Shown piece by piece: positions 33,532-41,320 of a stretch of 64,000 nucleotides of DNA (positions are counted from its first letter, which is position 1; each line of letters opens with the position of its first letter). The translations under genes were made by a program, and so were the position numbers. The notes under the pieces were generated by a model. The model had not been told where the DNA came from. It saw only the letters and a list, made by a program, of their open reading frames with translations, and searched no databases. The DNA comes from Chryseomicrobium sp. FSL W7-1435 (lineage in GTDB: Bacteria; Bacillota; Bacilli; Bacillales_A; Planococcaceae): positions 124,001 to 188,000 of the forward strand of contig NZ_CP151997.1 in NCBI RefSeq assembly GCF_038595005.1, read 5' to 3'.

Positions 33532-33813
33532 CTAATCTCGCTGATAATGGCGAATACGCTCTTTCACAATTTGCAATAAATACGTCGTTGGACTCATATT
33601 ACTAGCTAGTGGAGAACCCTCCCAAACTTGATGAAAAGTTTCTTTCAAGATACGTTCCTTAGTTTTTATACAGACTGGACAGCGAGATATAAGTTTCCAT
33701 AAAGCATTTTCATAGCGATCATAAAGTTGTTGCAATGCCTGTTGATCACGCAACTGGATTCGTTCCAATAAATCTCTATCTGAATTCACTAATTCACCCG
33801 CCGTCTTCTTCAA
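33532..33813 (-). CDS. Region-2-only sigma-70-like protein
   Basis: A 93-residue protein that resembles only region 2 of an ECF sigma factor: SDRDLLERIQLRDQQALQQLYDRYENALWKLI and KETFHQVWEGSPLASNMSPTTYLLQIVKERIRHY. Region 4 is absent, and the frame ends 14 bases from the next convergent gene, so no room is left for it. The usual AEDVVQEVF core is changed, and a CPVC pair sits in the middle. It starts with TTG. It could be a remnant, a core-binding decoy or a split-sigma subunit. Confidence 0.55.
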   Translation of the reverse strand: MKKTAGELVNSDRDLLERIQLRDQQALQQLYDRYENALWKLISRCPVCIKTKERILKETFHQVWEGSPLASNMSPTTYLLQIVKERIRHYQRD

Positions 33814-33995
33814 GTACTTAATACCTACCCTTTCCTAAAAAATTGCAAACACTGAAACGACTACCAGCAAAAAATATTATAATTGAAGCACGAAAAATAT
33901 CATGGAGTTAGTGTAATTACTTTTCATTGTATAGTTTCTCTATCGACGAAATGGTATACTATTCTAAATAGTTGAACTTATATGGATGTGAACTT

Positions 33996-36122
33996 ATGGA
34001 AGCTGTAGACCGCTATTCTCAAATTCAAGATGCCTGGACTTATGTTCACTCTGACACAAAAAAAGCTGCACGTATTAGTCAGGAGGTCTTACAAGATCCA
34101 CAGACATCACACGATTTCCTTTTACAAGCGCAAGCAAAAATTACGCTTGCTTTTTGTCATGCCTATGAGGGGAAAAACGTAGAAGCACTAAATCTTGTCA
34201 ACCATGGTCTTGAACAGGTAAGATCCGAACAATCCATTGAGTGGATTATCAATGCAAATCGCGTTATCGGCTATGTTTATTCTAGCTTAGGTGATTTAAA
34301 GCGTTCGAGTGATGCTTTTGAAGAAGGCCTGCAATTAATCAAAGAATATGACCTTCCTATTGATCCACATTACTTAAATAATTTAGGGTTCATCTATTAT
34401 GAACTTGGGGAATTCAAACAAGCACACGAACAGTTGCTTGAAGCCTTGGCTGTAGCACAGGAGCAAAATCACGATATAGTTCCACTCCTGCTGTCTAATG
34501 TAGCGGATTTGCATTTACAGTTCGATGAGGTAGAAGAAGCAGAAAACTACAACCAACAAGCTTTCGACATCTTACAAACACGTGTGAACGATCGCAGTTC
34601 ACTGGCCCACTGTCACAGTATTTTTGGCTTAATCTCTAAACATAAAGGGCAATGGGAGGACGCCTATAACTCGTTTACCATAGCCCTCAAAATGTACCAA
34701 GAACAAGATGCCAAGTACGCCGAAGCTACCATCCTCATTGATTTGGGTGGCCTTTACTTTGATCAGAAGAATTTTGACTCTTCCCTTACAAATTATCATC
34801 AAGCTCTTGAAATAGCAGAAAACCTTGAAGCCATACTTTTGCAACAAGAGATACTCAAAAAAATGTCCGGTGTTTATTACGCCTCTCATGAGTTCGAAAA
34901 AGCCTATCAATTTTTGTTACGGTTTAATGATGTGAACGAGCAGATTAAAACAAAAGAAGTTCAAGATCAAATCTCCCGGTATATGACGGTAGCGCAAGTC
35001 AGCCAAATGCAAAAAGACGCCGAAATTGAACGTTTAAAACTAAAGCGTGAGTCACAAGAGGCTTCGATTCGAGCCAAAGTAATGGAAGATTCCTATCAAG
35101 ATTTGAAGACGGTCAGCGAGATAGGACGGCGAATCATTGCTAATCAAGAAAATGCTGAAGTGATGTACTCTGTGTATCTAGATTTAAATCAGTTAATGGA
35201 GGCTCATATCTTTGGTCTTTGCTTATACAACAAAGAAACTCAAGAAGTAGAATACCGAGCCTTTGTAGAACAAGGTACCTTACTTTCTCTTAGCAACAAA
35301 AGAATCGATGACCCAACGAGTTTATCCGTCAAGTGTATTCGCGAGAATAATGAAATACATATTCAACGTGCCATACTTGATAAAGACTACACAATTCGTG
35401 ATTCTGTTTTTCCAGATTACAATCCACAATCTCTGCACTTCCTGCCACTGAGTATGAACGATGAAGCTATAGGTGCAATGACTGTGCAAAGTTATGAATC
35501 TGAAGCGTTTAGTGAGCGTCAAATTGAAATGTTACGTCTTTTAGCTCTTTATATCTCCATTGCTATGAGCAATATTTTAAAGTCAGAGCAACTTCAGTTA
35601 CAGACAAGGAAACTAGAGGAGTTGGCAAAGACTGACCCACTCACTAGCCTTTATAATATGCGTCATATGAAGTTACTTCTTGCTCAGTCCATGGAGACAT
35701 ATTATCGTTCCAATAAATCCTTCTCCATCTTGGTAATTGATCTAGACCATTTTAAAGAGATCAATGATTCGTATGGTCACAGTTGTGGTGATCATGTTTT
35801 GCAGGCACTCAGCCAACATTTCCAAGCATTTGTTCGTCAATCAGATGCCATTGCACGTTGGGGTGGCGAGGAATTTCTCATGCTGTTAACTGACACTTCA
35901 TTAGAGGACGCTCGCTTAATTGGAGAACGCCTTCGTAAATCAATTGACGACTTAGCTATCTCTTACAATACAATTTCTATAAATGTCACAGCGACTATCG
36001 GTGTAGCCACCTATTCAGCAAAAGACTGGCATGTAGATGAGTTAATCGAACGTGCTGATAAAGCGCTTTATATCGGCAAAGAGGCTGGACGCAATCAAGT
36101 AGTTACTTACAGAAGTGAATAA
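33996..36122 (+). CDS. TPR-GAF-GGDEF diguanylate cyclase
   Basis: A 708-residue cytoplasmic signalling protein. Residues about 30-320 are tetratricopeptide-type helical repeats (ALNLVNHGLEQ, SSDAFEEGLQLI, AHEQLLEALAVA, YNSFTIALKMY, SLTNYHQALEIA), followed by a coiled coil, a GAF-like domain (about 370-535) and a GGDEF domain. The cyclase motif is RWGGEEF and the inhibitory RxxD (RQSD) lies just before it, so a product-inhibited, active enzyme is expected. The ATG at 33996 follows GGATGTGA, a weak site. TPR-DGCs usually sense a protein or peptide partner. Confidence 0.9.
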   Translation: MEAVDRYSQIQDAWTYVHSDTKKAARISQEVLQDPQTSHDFLLQAQAKITLAFCHAYEGKNVEALNLVNHGLEQVRSEQSIEWIINANRVIGYVYSSLGDLKRSSDAFEEGLQLIKEYDLPIDPHYLNNLGFIYYELGEFKQAHEQLLEALAVAQEQNHDIVPLLLSNVADLHLQFDEVEEAENYNQQAFDILQTRVNDRSSLAHCHSIFGLISKHKGQWEDAYNSFTIALKMYQEQDAKYAEATILIDLGGLYFDQKNFDSSLTNYHQALEIAENLEAILLQQEILKKMSGVYYASHEFEKAYQFLLRFNDVNEQIKTKEVQDQISRYMTVAQVSQMQKDAEIERLKLKRESQEASIRAKVMEDSYQDLKTVSEIGRRIIANQENAEVMYSVYLDLNQLMEAHIFGLCLYNKETQEVEYRAFVEQGTLLSLSNKRIDDPTSLSVKCIRENNEIHIQRAILDKDYTIRDSVFPDYNPQSLHFLPLSMNDEAIGAMTVQSYESEAFSERQIEMLRLLALYISIAMSNILKSEQLQLQTRKLEELAKTDPLTSLYNMRHMKLLLAQSMETYYRSNKSFSILVIDLDHFKEINDSYGHSCGDHVLQALSQHFQAFVRQSDAIARWGGEEFLMLLTDTSLEDARLIGERLRKSIDDLAISYNTISINVTATIGVATYSAKDWHVDELIERADKALYIGKEAGRNQVVTYRSE

Positions 36123-36166
36123 AAAACGAGTGCGTCTCCTTAACTAAAGGAAAGGCACTCGTTTTT
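36122..36166. terminator. Bidirectional terminator
   Basis: A 12-bp perfect stem (36122-36133 with 36155-36166), T-rich on both sides, between the cyclase and the aldo/keto reductase. Confidence 0.88.
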
Positions 36167-36167
36167 A

Positions 36168-37064
36168 TTATGGCAGACGATTTCCTGCTGCTTGATAAAT
36201 GGCATACCATTCTTTGCGAGACAATTCAATCTCAGATGCTGCGGCGATTTCTGAAATTCGACTAATTTTTGTAGATCCCGCTACTACTTGCATACCTGCT
36301 GGGTGTCGTAAAATCCAAGCAGCGACAATCGCTGATTTTGACACGCTGTATTGATCAGCTAATCCTTGCAACACTGTATTCAACTCAGGGAAACGGGGAT
36401 GATCTAGGTACACACCCTCAAAGAATCCAAATTGGAAAGGTGACCAGGCTTGAATCGTAATCGATTGTTGCTGACAATAAGTCAGTACTCCCCCATCACG
36501 GTCAATAGCACCTGCAAAGTCTGTATTTGCTTGAATTCCGGTGTTTAAAAGAGAAGAATGTACAGGACTAAACTGTAACTGGTTGATTTGAATCGGTTGA
36601 TGAGTAGCTGCTTGCAACCATTCTAATTGATAGCGGTTAAAATTACTGACCCCAAAGGTTTTCACTTTACCTGAACCAGCTAACACGTCAAATGTGTCGG
36701 CAATCTCATCAAGTTCCATTAAGGCATCCGGACGATGCAACATAAATACATCGACATAATCGGTTTGAAGGCGTGCTAGGCTTTCATCCACTGACGTGAG
36801 CAAATGTTCTTTTGAGCTATCGTAATAACCTGACCGAATAGAAGCTTTTGTTTGGATGACTAAGTCCTCACGAAGAGATGGTTGATTCTTCAACACTTCA
36901 CCAAAACGCGTTTCACATTCTCCTTTTGCATAAATGTCCGCATGATCAAATGTGTGAATTCCGAGCTCTAATGCATGATGGACCCATTCTGTTACCTCTT
37001 GGTCGGTCAGTTCATTAATTCGCATACACCCCATTACAAAGGGATTTTTCTGCTTCTCCTGCAT
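36168..37064 (-). CDS. Aldo/keto reductase (YdhF-like)
   Basis: A 298-residue NADPH-dependent TIM-barrel oxidoreductase. The catalytic tetrad is visible: Asp and Tyr in FDHADIYAKG, Lys in IQTKASI, His in FMLHRPD. FGVSNFNRYQLE, WSPF and VVAGSTKISRISE provide cofactor contacts. Size and sequence style match E. coli YdhF. The physiological substrate is unknown. The ATG at 37064 is favoured because GGAGG lies 7 bases before it; the ATG at 37070 abuts GGAGG. Confidence 0.88.
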   Translation of the reverse strand: MQEKQKNPFVMGCMRINELTDQEVTEWVHHALELGIHTFDHADIYAKGECETRFGEVLKNQPSLREDLVIQTKASIRSGYYDSSKEHLLTSVDESLARLQTDYVDVFMLHRPDALMELDEIADTFDVLAGSGKVKTFGVSNFNRYQLEWLQAATHQPIQINQLQFSPVHSSLLNTGIQANTDFAGAIDRDGGVLTYCQQQSITIQAWSPFQFGFFEGVYLDHPRFPELNTVLQGLADQYSVSKSAIVAAWILRHPAGMQVVAGSTKISRISEIAAASEIELSRKEWYAIYQAAGNRLP

Positions 37065-37088
37065 CTTCATTCCTCCTTCAATATAAAA

Positions 37089-37123
37089 ACGCTATTCTTA
37101 ACCTGTTAGGAAAAGAATAGCGT
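37089..37123 (-). terminator. Terminator of the yrk-type operon
   Basis: ACGCTATTCTT pairs with AAGAATAGCGT (37113-37123 with 37089-37099), followed by TTTTTATATT on the minus strand. Confidence 0.85.
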
Positions 37124-37127
37124 ACTC

Positions 37128-37904
37128 TTATAAAATATCCAACCAAATTTTGATAGCTGTTGCTAAAATAAGGCTAGCTAAAATCCATTGAAGATATTTT
37201 GTATTCATTTTTTGACCTAGTTTTGCACCCAGAGGAGCTGCGAGAATACTTGCTACAATCATCACGGCAGCTGGTCCGTATAGAATTTGGTCTGTAGCAA
37301 TCTTACCAATTGTCGACCCAATAGACGAAATAAATGTAATAGCCAGTGATGTGGCAATTGTCATGCGAGTTGGAATTTTTAACACCACTAGCATAATAGG
37401 AACTAATATAAACGCCCCTGCTGCTCCTACAATACCTGCTGCAATCCCAACAACGAACGCTAGACTTGCTGCCAACCATTTATTGAACATCCCCTCAGCT
37501 GCTGGTCGATCATCCAAATTCTTTTTCGGAAGAAACATCATGATGACGGCAATCGTAGCTAATACCGCATAAACGATATTAATAGTACCTTCAGAAATAA
37601 GTGTCGACCCATATCCACCAATGAAACTCCCTACTAAAATAGCTCCACCCATATACGTAATCAGTGTTTTGTTGAGATACCCACTCTTCCGGTATGCCCA
37701 TACGCCCGCAATCGTGGCAAAGAATACCTGGATTGCGCTGATTCCCGACACCTCGTGTGCCGAAAAGGCAACATAACCTAGAGCTGATGGAATATAGAGT
37801 AGCATTGGATATTTAATGATAGATCCACCAATCCCGACCATGCCGGAAATAAAAGATCCGACGAAGCCAATTAAAAAGATGACGATGATAAAGTCGATAC
37901 TCAT
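37128..37904 (-). CDS. yrkJ: TauE/SafE-family sulfur-compound exporter (YrkJ-like)
   Basis: A 258-residue TauE/SafE membrane protein with about eight helices in two halves; [22 protein letters not shown] and [18 protein letters not shown] are the paired family motifs. It is the last gene of a five-gene sulfur operon in the order rhodanese-TusA, DsrE, MBL, TusA, TauE, matching yrkFEHIJ of Bacillus. It probably exports sulfite, thiosulfate or sulfide-derived ions. A terminator follows 5 bases after the stop. Confidence 0.88.
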   Translation of the reverse strand: MSIDFIIVIFLIGFVGSFISGMVGIGGSIIKYPMLLYIPSALGYVAFSAHEVSGISAIQVFFATIAGVWAYRKSGYLNKTLITYMGGAILVGSFIGGYGSTLISEGTINIVYAVLATIAVIMMFLPKKNLDDRPAAEGMFNKWLAASLAFVVGIAAGIVGAAGAFILVPIMLVVLKIPTRMTIATSLAITFISSIGSTIGKIATDQILYGPAAVMIVASILAAPLGAKLGQKMNTKYLQWILASLILATAIKIWLDIL

Positions 37905-37920
37905 CTGAATTCCTTCTTCC

Positions 37921-38148
37921 TTACGCTTTTTTAATCCAGAACGTCAACACCTCTGCTTGTTCTTGAACATCCAACAGCTCATGTCCACCTGATTTAGACC
38001 AAGCGGCTAAATCTGCTTTCGCCCCTTTATCGGTTACGACGATCTCTAAAATTTCACCGGACTCTATCTCATTCATTGCTTTACGTGTTTTTACAATCGG
38101 CATCGGGCATGCAAGTCCCTTTGCGTCTAAAATTTTAGCTACATTCAT
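37921..38148 (-). CDS. yrkI: TusA-family sulfur carrier (YrkI-like)
   Basis: A 75-residue TusA protein. The sulfur-carrying Cys14 lies in [15 protein letters not shown], the family signature CPxP. It relays persulfide sulfur between the other operon products. It starts 18 bases after the MBL gene and ends 16 bases before the exporter. Its sequence is close to the TusA half of the YrkF-like protein, consistent with duplication. Confidence 0.92.
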   Translation of the reverse strand: MNVAKILDAKGLACPMPIVKTRKAMNEIESGEILEIVVTDKGAKADLAAWSKSGGHELLDVQEQAEVLTFWIKKA

Positions 38149-38166
38149 TTGAAAACTCCCTTTCCA

Positions 38167-39288
38167 TTAGCGCACTGCGCAACGATTTGGACCTATTTCC
38201 ATTTCACGCTGTACTTCTTCATCAGGGGTGATTTTCCCCATATTCGTATGTCGTATATCTTGATACGCGTTAGGCTGTGGTGGTAAATTGTTTGTTACTA
38301 AATCGCGAAAAACAGATTCATCTTCTATATTCAAGCCATGATTTTCACGGAATAAATCCCCAAGCTTCTTCGATACACTTCCATCTTCATTAACTTCATC
38401 CAGTATCATAAAGTGAGCAGGAAGGACAACTAGCTCCTCTGCTAATTTTTGATAACGGCTATAGAGAGATTCACGAAGATCTAGTACCCAATCTTGCGCA
38501 AGACCCGCTAAATCTGGTCGTCCTATAGAATCAATAAATAATATGTCTCCTGTCATTAAATACTGGTCATCTACAAGAAATGATGTAGAACCAATAGTAT
38601 GGCCTGGAGAGTAAAGAGCTTCCACCTTAACAGATCCTACGTTTACAGATAAACCATCTACTAATTTTTCAAATGAGAATACGACTTCTTCTGCATCTGC
38701 TGGTGGTAAATAATACGTAGCACCAGTGGCTTCAGCAATCTTACGACCACCTGAAATATGGTCAGCATGTAAATGAGAATCCAATACATGCTTGATTTCA
38801 ACAACTTTTTCTTTTGCAAAATCAATAAAGGTATCTGCCATACGCGTCGCATCAACAAGAAGGGCTTCTCCATTTGAGAGGACCATGTAAGAAAGACAGC
38901 CCTTCCCTAATCGTACAAATTGATACAACTCCCCACCTGAAGCTAAATCTGCAATCTTTACAGGTTCTAAATGTTCACTCCAAGCTTTCATGCCAGCGGC
39001 TAGATAGGAAACATTTACGCCTTCTTCAGAGAGCATTTCTGCCACCATAATAGACGATCCTTCTTTTGCGCATACTACTAAAATATCCCGGTCTTGTGGT
39101 AAGTCTTTTACAACTTCTTCAACCCCATCCAACAAGTCGAAATAAGGGGTGTTTAGATAGGTAATTGCTCCACCTTCAATTTTCCAATCGGCAAAAGCGT
39201 CGCCATTACGCACATCGAGGATAAACAAAGGTTGGTTGTCGATTATTTTACGCGCGACTTGCTGCGCATTCATTGCAGTTACAGTCAT
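38167..39288 (-). CDS. yrkH: Rhodanese-MBL fusion, persulfide dioxygenase-like (YrkH-like)
   Basis: A 373-residue fusion. The N-terminal rhodanese domain (1-108) has the loop VVCAKEGSS with Cys73. The metallo-beta-lactamase domain has SHLHADH (His172 onward), SPGHTIGS and LMTGDILF, plus [10 protein letters not shown], as in ETHE1/CstB-type persulfide dioxygenases. The usual CstB order is MBL first; here rhodanese comes first. It probably oxidises persulfide to sulfite or thiosulfate using Fe(II). The C-terminal ~90 residues are a helical tail common in this group. Confidence 0.88.
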   Translation of the reverse strand: MTVTAMNAQQVARKIIDNQPLFILDVRNGDAFADWKIEGGAITYLNTPYFDLLDGVEEVVKDLPQDRDILVVCAKEGSSIMVAEMLSEEGVNVSYLAAGMKAWSEHLEPVKIADLASGGELYQFVRLGKGCLSYMVLSNGEALLVDATRMADTFIDFAKEKVVEIKHVLDSHLHADHISGGRKIAEATGATYYLPPADAEEVVFSFEKLVDGLSVNVGSVKVEALYSPGHTIGSTSFLVDDQYLMTGDILFIDSIGRPDLAGLAQDWVLDLRESLYSRYQKLAEELVVLPAHFMILDEVNEDGSVSKKLGDLFRENHGLNIEDESVFRDLVTNNLPPQPNAYQDIRHTNMGKITPDEEVQREMEIGPNRCAVR

Positions 39289-39327
39289 AAATATTTACCC
39301 CCTAAGGTATCTATAAAGTTAAATTTT

Positions 39328-39723
39328 TTAGAATGTTAATGTCACGTCAGCATCTTGTGCGAAGTCTAAGAATGTGACAGCGCCGCCCACTTCAATACCA
39401 TTTACAAACGCTTCTTTTTCAAGACCCATTACGTCCATCGTCATTTGGCATCCAATAAACTTCACGCCAAGGTCTTGAGCCATTTCAATTAATTCTGGAA
39501 TGCTTGGTACGTTTGCATTTGCGAAACCTTGTGCAAAATGCTCTTTTCCTGCAGGCATTTCTAACTGTTGGTTTCCTTGCTTATGAATTAAGTTTAATCC
39601 TTCAAATGTGAAGAAGATTTGCACCTCGTGATCGGTTGCTGCTGCTGCTGTTGCGATATTAAATACTTTGTATGCGTCAAATAGTCCACCGTTTGCTGCG
39701 ATAATTGCTGTTTTTCTTGTCAT
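39328..39723 (-). CDS. yrkE: DsrE/DsrF-like sulfurtransferase (YrkE-like)
   Basis: A 131-residue DsrE/YchN-fold protein. The conserved Cys92 is in FIGCQMTMDVMGL, and AAAAATDHEVQIFFTFEGLNLI is the family core. It shares its start base with the stop of the upstream gene (TAATG), so it is translationally coupled to the TusA-rhodanese fusion. DsrE and TusA proteins form sulfur relays. Confidence 0.9.
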   Translation of the reverse strand: MTRKTAIIAANGGLFDAYKVFNIATAAAATDHEVQIFFTFEGLNLIHKQGNQQLEMPAGKEHFAQGFANANVPSIPELIEMAQDLGVKFIGCQMTMDVMGLEKEAFVNGIEVGGAVTFLDFAQDADVTLTF

Positions 39724-40304
39724 TAGAATCTCTCCTCTTTTACTTCAGTAGTTGTTTTTCCTGTAAAATCACGCATTCCTGGAACGACATTATAAAGTGG
39801 CGTAAATCCTTCTTTAGCTAGAACACTTCCCGCTAGAGCGCTACGTCTCCCAGAATGACAGATAATATAAATTTCTTGTTCTTTTGGTAATTCGTTCATA
39901 CGCGTTTCGATATCACCTAATGCAATATGGATAGCCCCAGGGATATGCGCCTCGCGAAACTCATCTAGTTCACGTACATCTAAAATTGTCATTGCTGATG
40001 TTTGCTCTAGCTTTTCTTGAAAAGCAGCTAGTTCAATTTCAGGAATTTCAATAGATTCTTCTACTTTTGTCGCTCCATCTTTTTTCAAGAAATGATGAAG
40101 CACTTCACCCTCCGTTTCAGTTCCTAAATACAAATGCCCAGAGCCTTTTGCCCATGCTTGAAGATCCGCAGTCGAGCCTTTATCTGTCGCTTGAACTTCC
40201 AAGATAGAGCCTGATACTAGATCATTCATTGCTTTACGTGTTTTCACGATAGGCATCGGACAAGCAAGTCCTTTGGCGTTTAACACGTGTTCCGTGTGAA
40301 TCAT
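39723..40304 (-). CDS. yrkF: TusA-rhodanese fusion (YrkF-like)
   Basis: A 193-residue fusion of an N-terminal TusA domain (Cys15 in [10 protein letters not shown]) with a C-terminal rhodanese domain (from about 95; active Cys149 in IICHSGRRSA). The open frame extends 34 codons upstream, but GGAGGG lies 6 bases before the ATG at 40304 and the extra stretch covers the operator region. It is the first gene of the operon, preceded by a TTGACA promoter and two CsoR/CstR-like sites. Confidence 0.92.
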   Translation of the reverse strand: MIHTEHVLNAKGLACPMPIVKTRKAMNDLVSGSILEVQATDKGSTADLQAWAKGSGHLYLGTETEGEVLHHFLKKDGATKVEESIEIPEIELAAFQEKLEQTSAMTILDVRELDEFREAHIPGAIHIALGDIETRMNELPKEQEIYIICHSGRRSALAGSVLAKEGFTPLYNVVPGMRDFTGKTTTEVKEERF

Positions 40305-40319
40305 GTCATGCCCTCCTCT

Positions 40320-40335
40320 ATACCTATATGGGTAT
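40320..40335. promoter_or_regulatory. CsoR/CstR-type operator 1
   Basis: ATACCTATATGGGTAT, an imperfect palindrome in the 5' leader just upstream of the yrkF ribosome-binding site. It matches the ATACCyn4GGGTAT pattern of CstR sites. Confidence 0.65.
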
Positions 40336-40363
40336 AAATTGAAACAAAAAAATAAGATTTTAT

Positions 40364-40379
40364 ATACCCCATTAGGTAT
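40364..40379. promoter_or_regulatory. CsoR/CstR-type operator 2
   Basis: ATACCCCATTAGGTAT, same pattern as operator 1, 44 bp away, and overlapping the -10 box of the yrk-type operon. Confidence 0.7.
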
Positions 40380-40406
40380 ACTAAACTGTATGCGAATAAA
40401 TGTCAA
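40378..40406 (-). promoter_or_regulatory. Promoter of the yrk-type operon
   Basis: TTGACA (40401-40406), a 17-bp spacer and TAGTAT (40378-40383) on the minus strand. Confidence 0.65.
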
Positions 40407-40428
40407 CTCATGTACCTAAATAAAAAAA

Positions 40429-40456
40429 CTGTTTAGATGATCGCTCATCTAAACAG
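40429..40456 (-). terminator. Terminator of the SET-domain gene
   Basis: A 12-bp perfect stem (40429-40440 with 40445-40456) with a TCGC loop, followed on the minus strand by seven T. Confidence 0.88.
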
Positions 40457-40460
40457 CTCC

Positions 40461-40841
40461 TTACTCTTCTTTATTAAACCAAAGTTCTTCTTGATCATCG
40501 ACATCCCCATTGTAATTAATCAGGATTTCTTCGCCTGCTGCAATATCTGTATAAGCAAAAAAATCAAACGTCTGGTTGTCAAAGTTAATCTCATACGTTG
40601 AGTTTGGTGTATACGAATGATTGAACAACATACCATATCCTAATAAAATAGCGGATCTTCCAATGCCATACTCAAACGCATAGTCAGCTAAATGCGTCTT
40701 TTCAATATACTGATGTTCTTCGTTAGGATAGGCTAATACAGGAGCCTGGTGAAACATTGTCCCTTTTGCGATTGCTTGTTTGGCGAATACGCCTCTATTC
40801 ATTTCTCCCTCACCGAGTGGAGACCATTTGATTTCAATCAT
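40461..40841 (-). CDS. Bacterial SET-domain protein
   Basis: A 126-residue stand-alone SET domain. NRGVFAKQAIAKGTMF is the N-terminal strand region, LLGYGMLFNHSYTPN carries the NHSxxPN motif for S-adenosylmethionine, and DIAAGEEILINYN is the catalytic C-terminal part with Tyr. There is no post-SET Cys cluster. It would be a protein lysine methyltransferase in the cytosol, target unknown. The gene is single and has its own terminator. Confidence 0.88.
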   Translation of the reverse strand: MIEIKWSPLGEGEMNRGVFAKQAIAKGTMFHQAPVLAYPNEEHQYIEKTHLADYAFEYGIGRSAILLGYGMLFNHSYTPNSTYEINFDNQTFDFFAYTDIAAGEEILINYNGDVDDQEELWFNKEE

Positions 40842-40962
40842 GGTTTAAGTACCTGCTTTATCGTAGATTTGTCTATCTTACTGTACCACGTTCTAAGAAA
40901 TGCGTCTAAATTGCAGAGAAATAGGGTATAGAGAAGTAGCTATTTATAGAGGAGACACCCCT

Positions 40963-41274
40963 ATGACATCAACCTATCAAGTACTCCGTGACCGTTCTCC
41001 AGAACGACAAAATTCACAAAACACTTCATTAGAAATATTAAGAGGTACCCATTTACGTAGCGCATTACATTCCCAACTAGTTGCAGGAGCCACGCGCTAC
41101 TCTCAAGCGGAAACGGATCGACAAGCAGTAGAGGAACTTGTGGATCTCGTTGAATTAGTGCATGCATTGCTGCCGGCACACAATATGACGTATGAAGAAC
41201 TTGAAATGGTGCGCAGACGTAAAAAGAATGAGCAAGGCTCATTTACCGAAGGACATGCTATTGTTCAGGTATAG
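40963..41274 (+). CDS. MazG-like (COG4997-type) nucleotide pyrophosphohydrolase-like protein
   Basis: A 103-residue helical protein. The order of its conserved parts follows the small house-cleaning phosphohydrolase family: YQVLRDRSPE at the start, EELVDLVELVHALLPAHNMTYEELEMVRRRKKNEQGSF later. The first acidic EExxE metal motif is replaced by HSQLVAGATRYSQAET, so catalysis is doubtful. The ATG at 40963 follows GAGGAG; the longest frame would start 21 codons earlier without a ribosome-binding site. Confidence 0.55.
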   Translation: MTSTYQVLRDRSPERQNSQNTSLEILRGTHLRSALHSQLVAGATRYSQAETDRQAVEELVDLVELVHALLPAHNMTYEELEMVRRRKKNEQGSFTEGHAIVQV

Positions 41275-41287
41275 GTAGTGTGAAAGA

Positions 41288-41317
41288 AACCTCAATCCAA
41301 CATTTTGGATTGAGGTT
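41288..41317. terminator. Bidirectional terminator
   Basis: A 13-bp perfect stem (41288-41300 with 41305-41317), followed by CTTTT on the plus strand, shared by convergent genes. Confidence 0.88.
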
Positions 41318-41320
41318 CTT

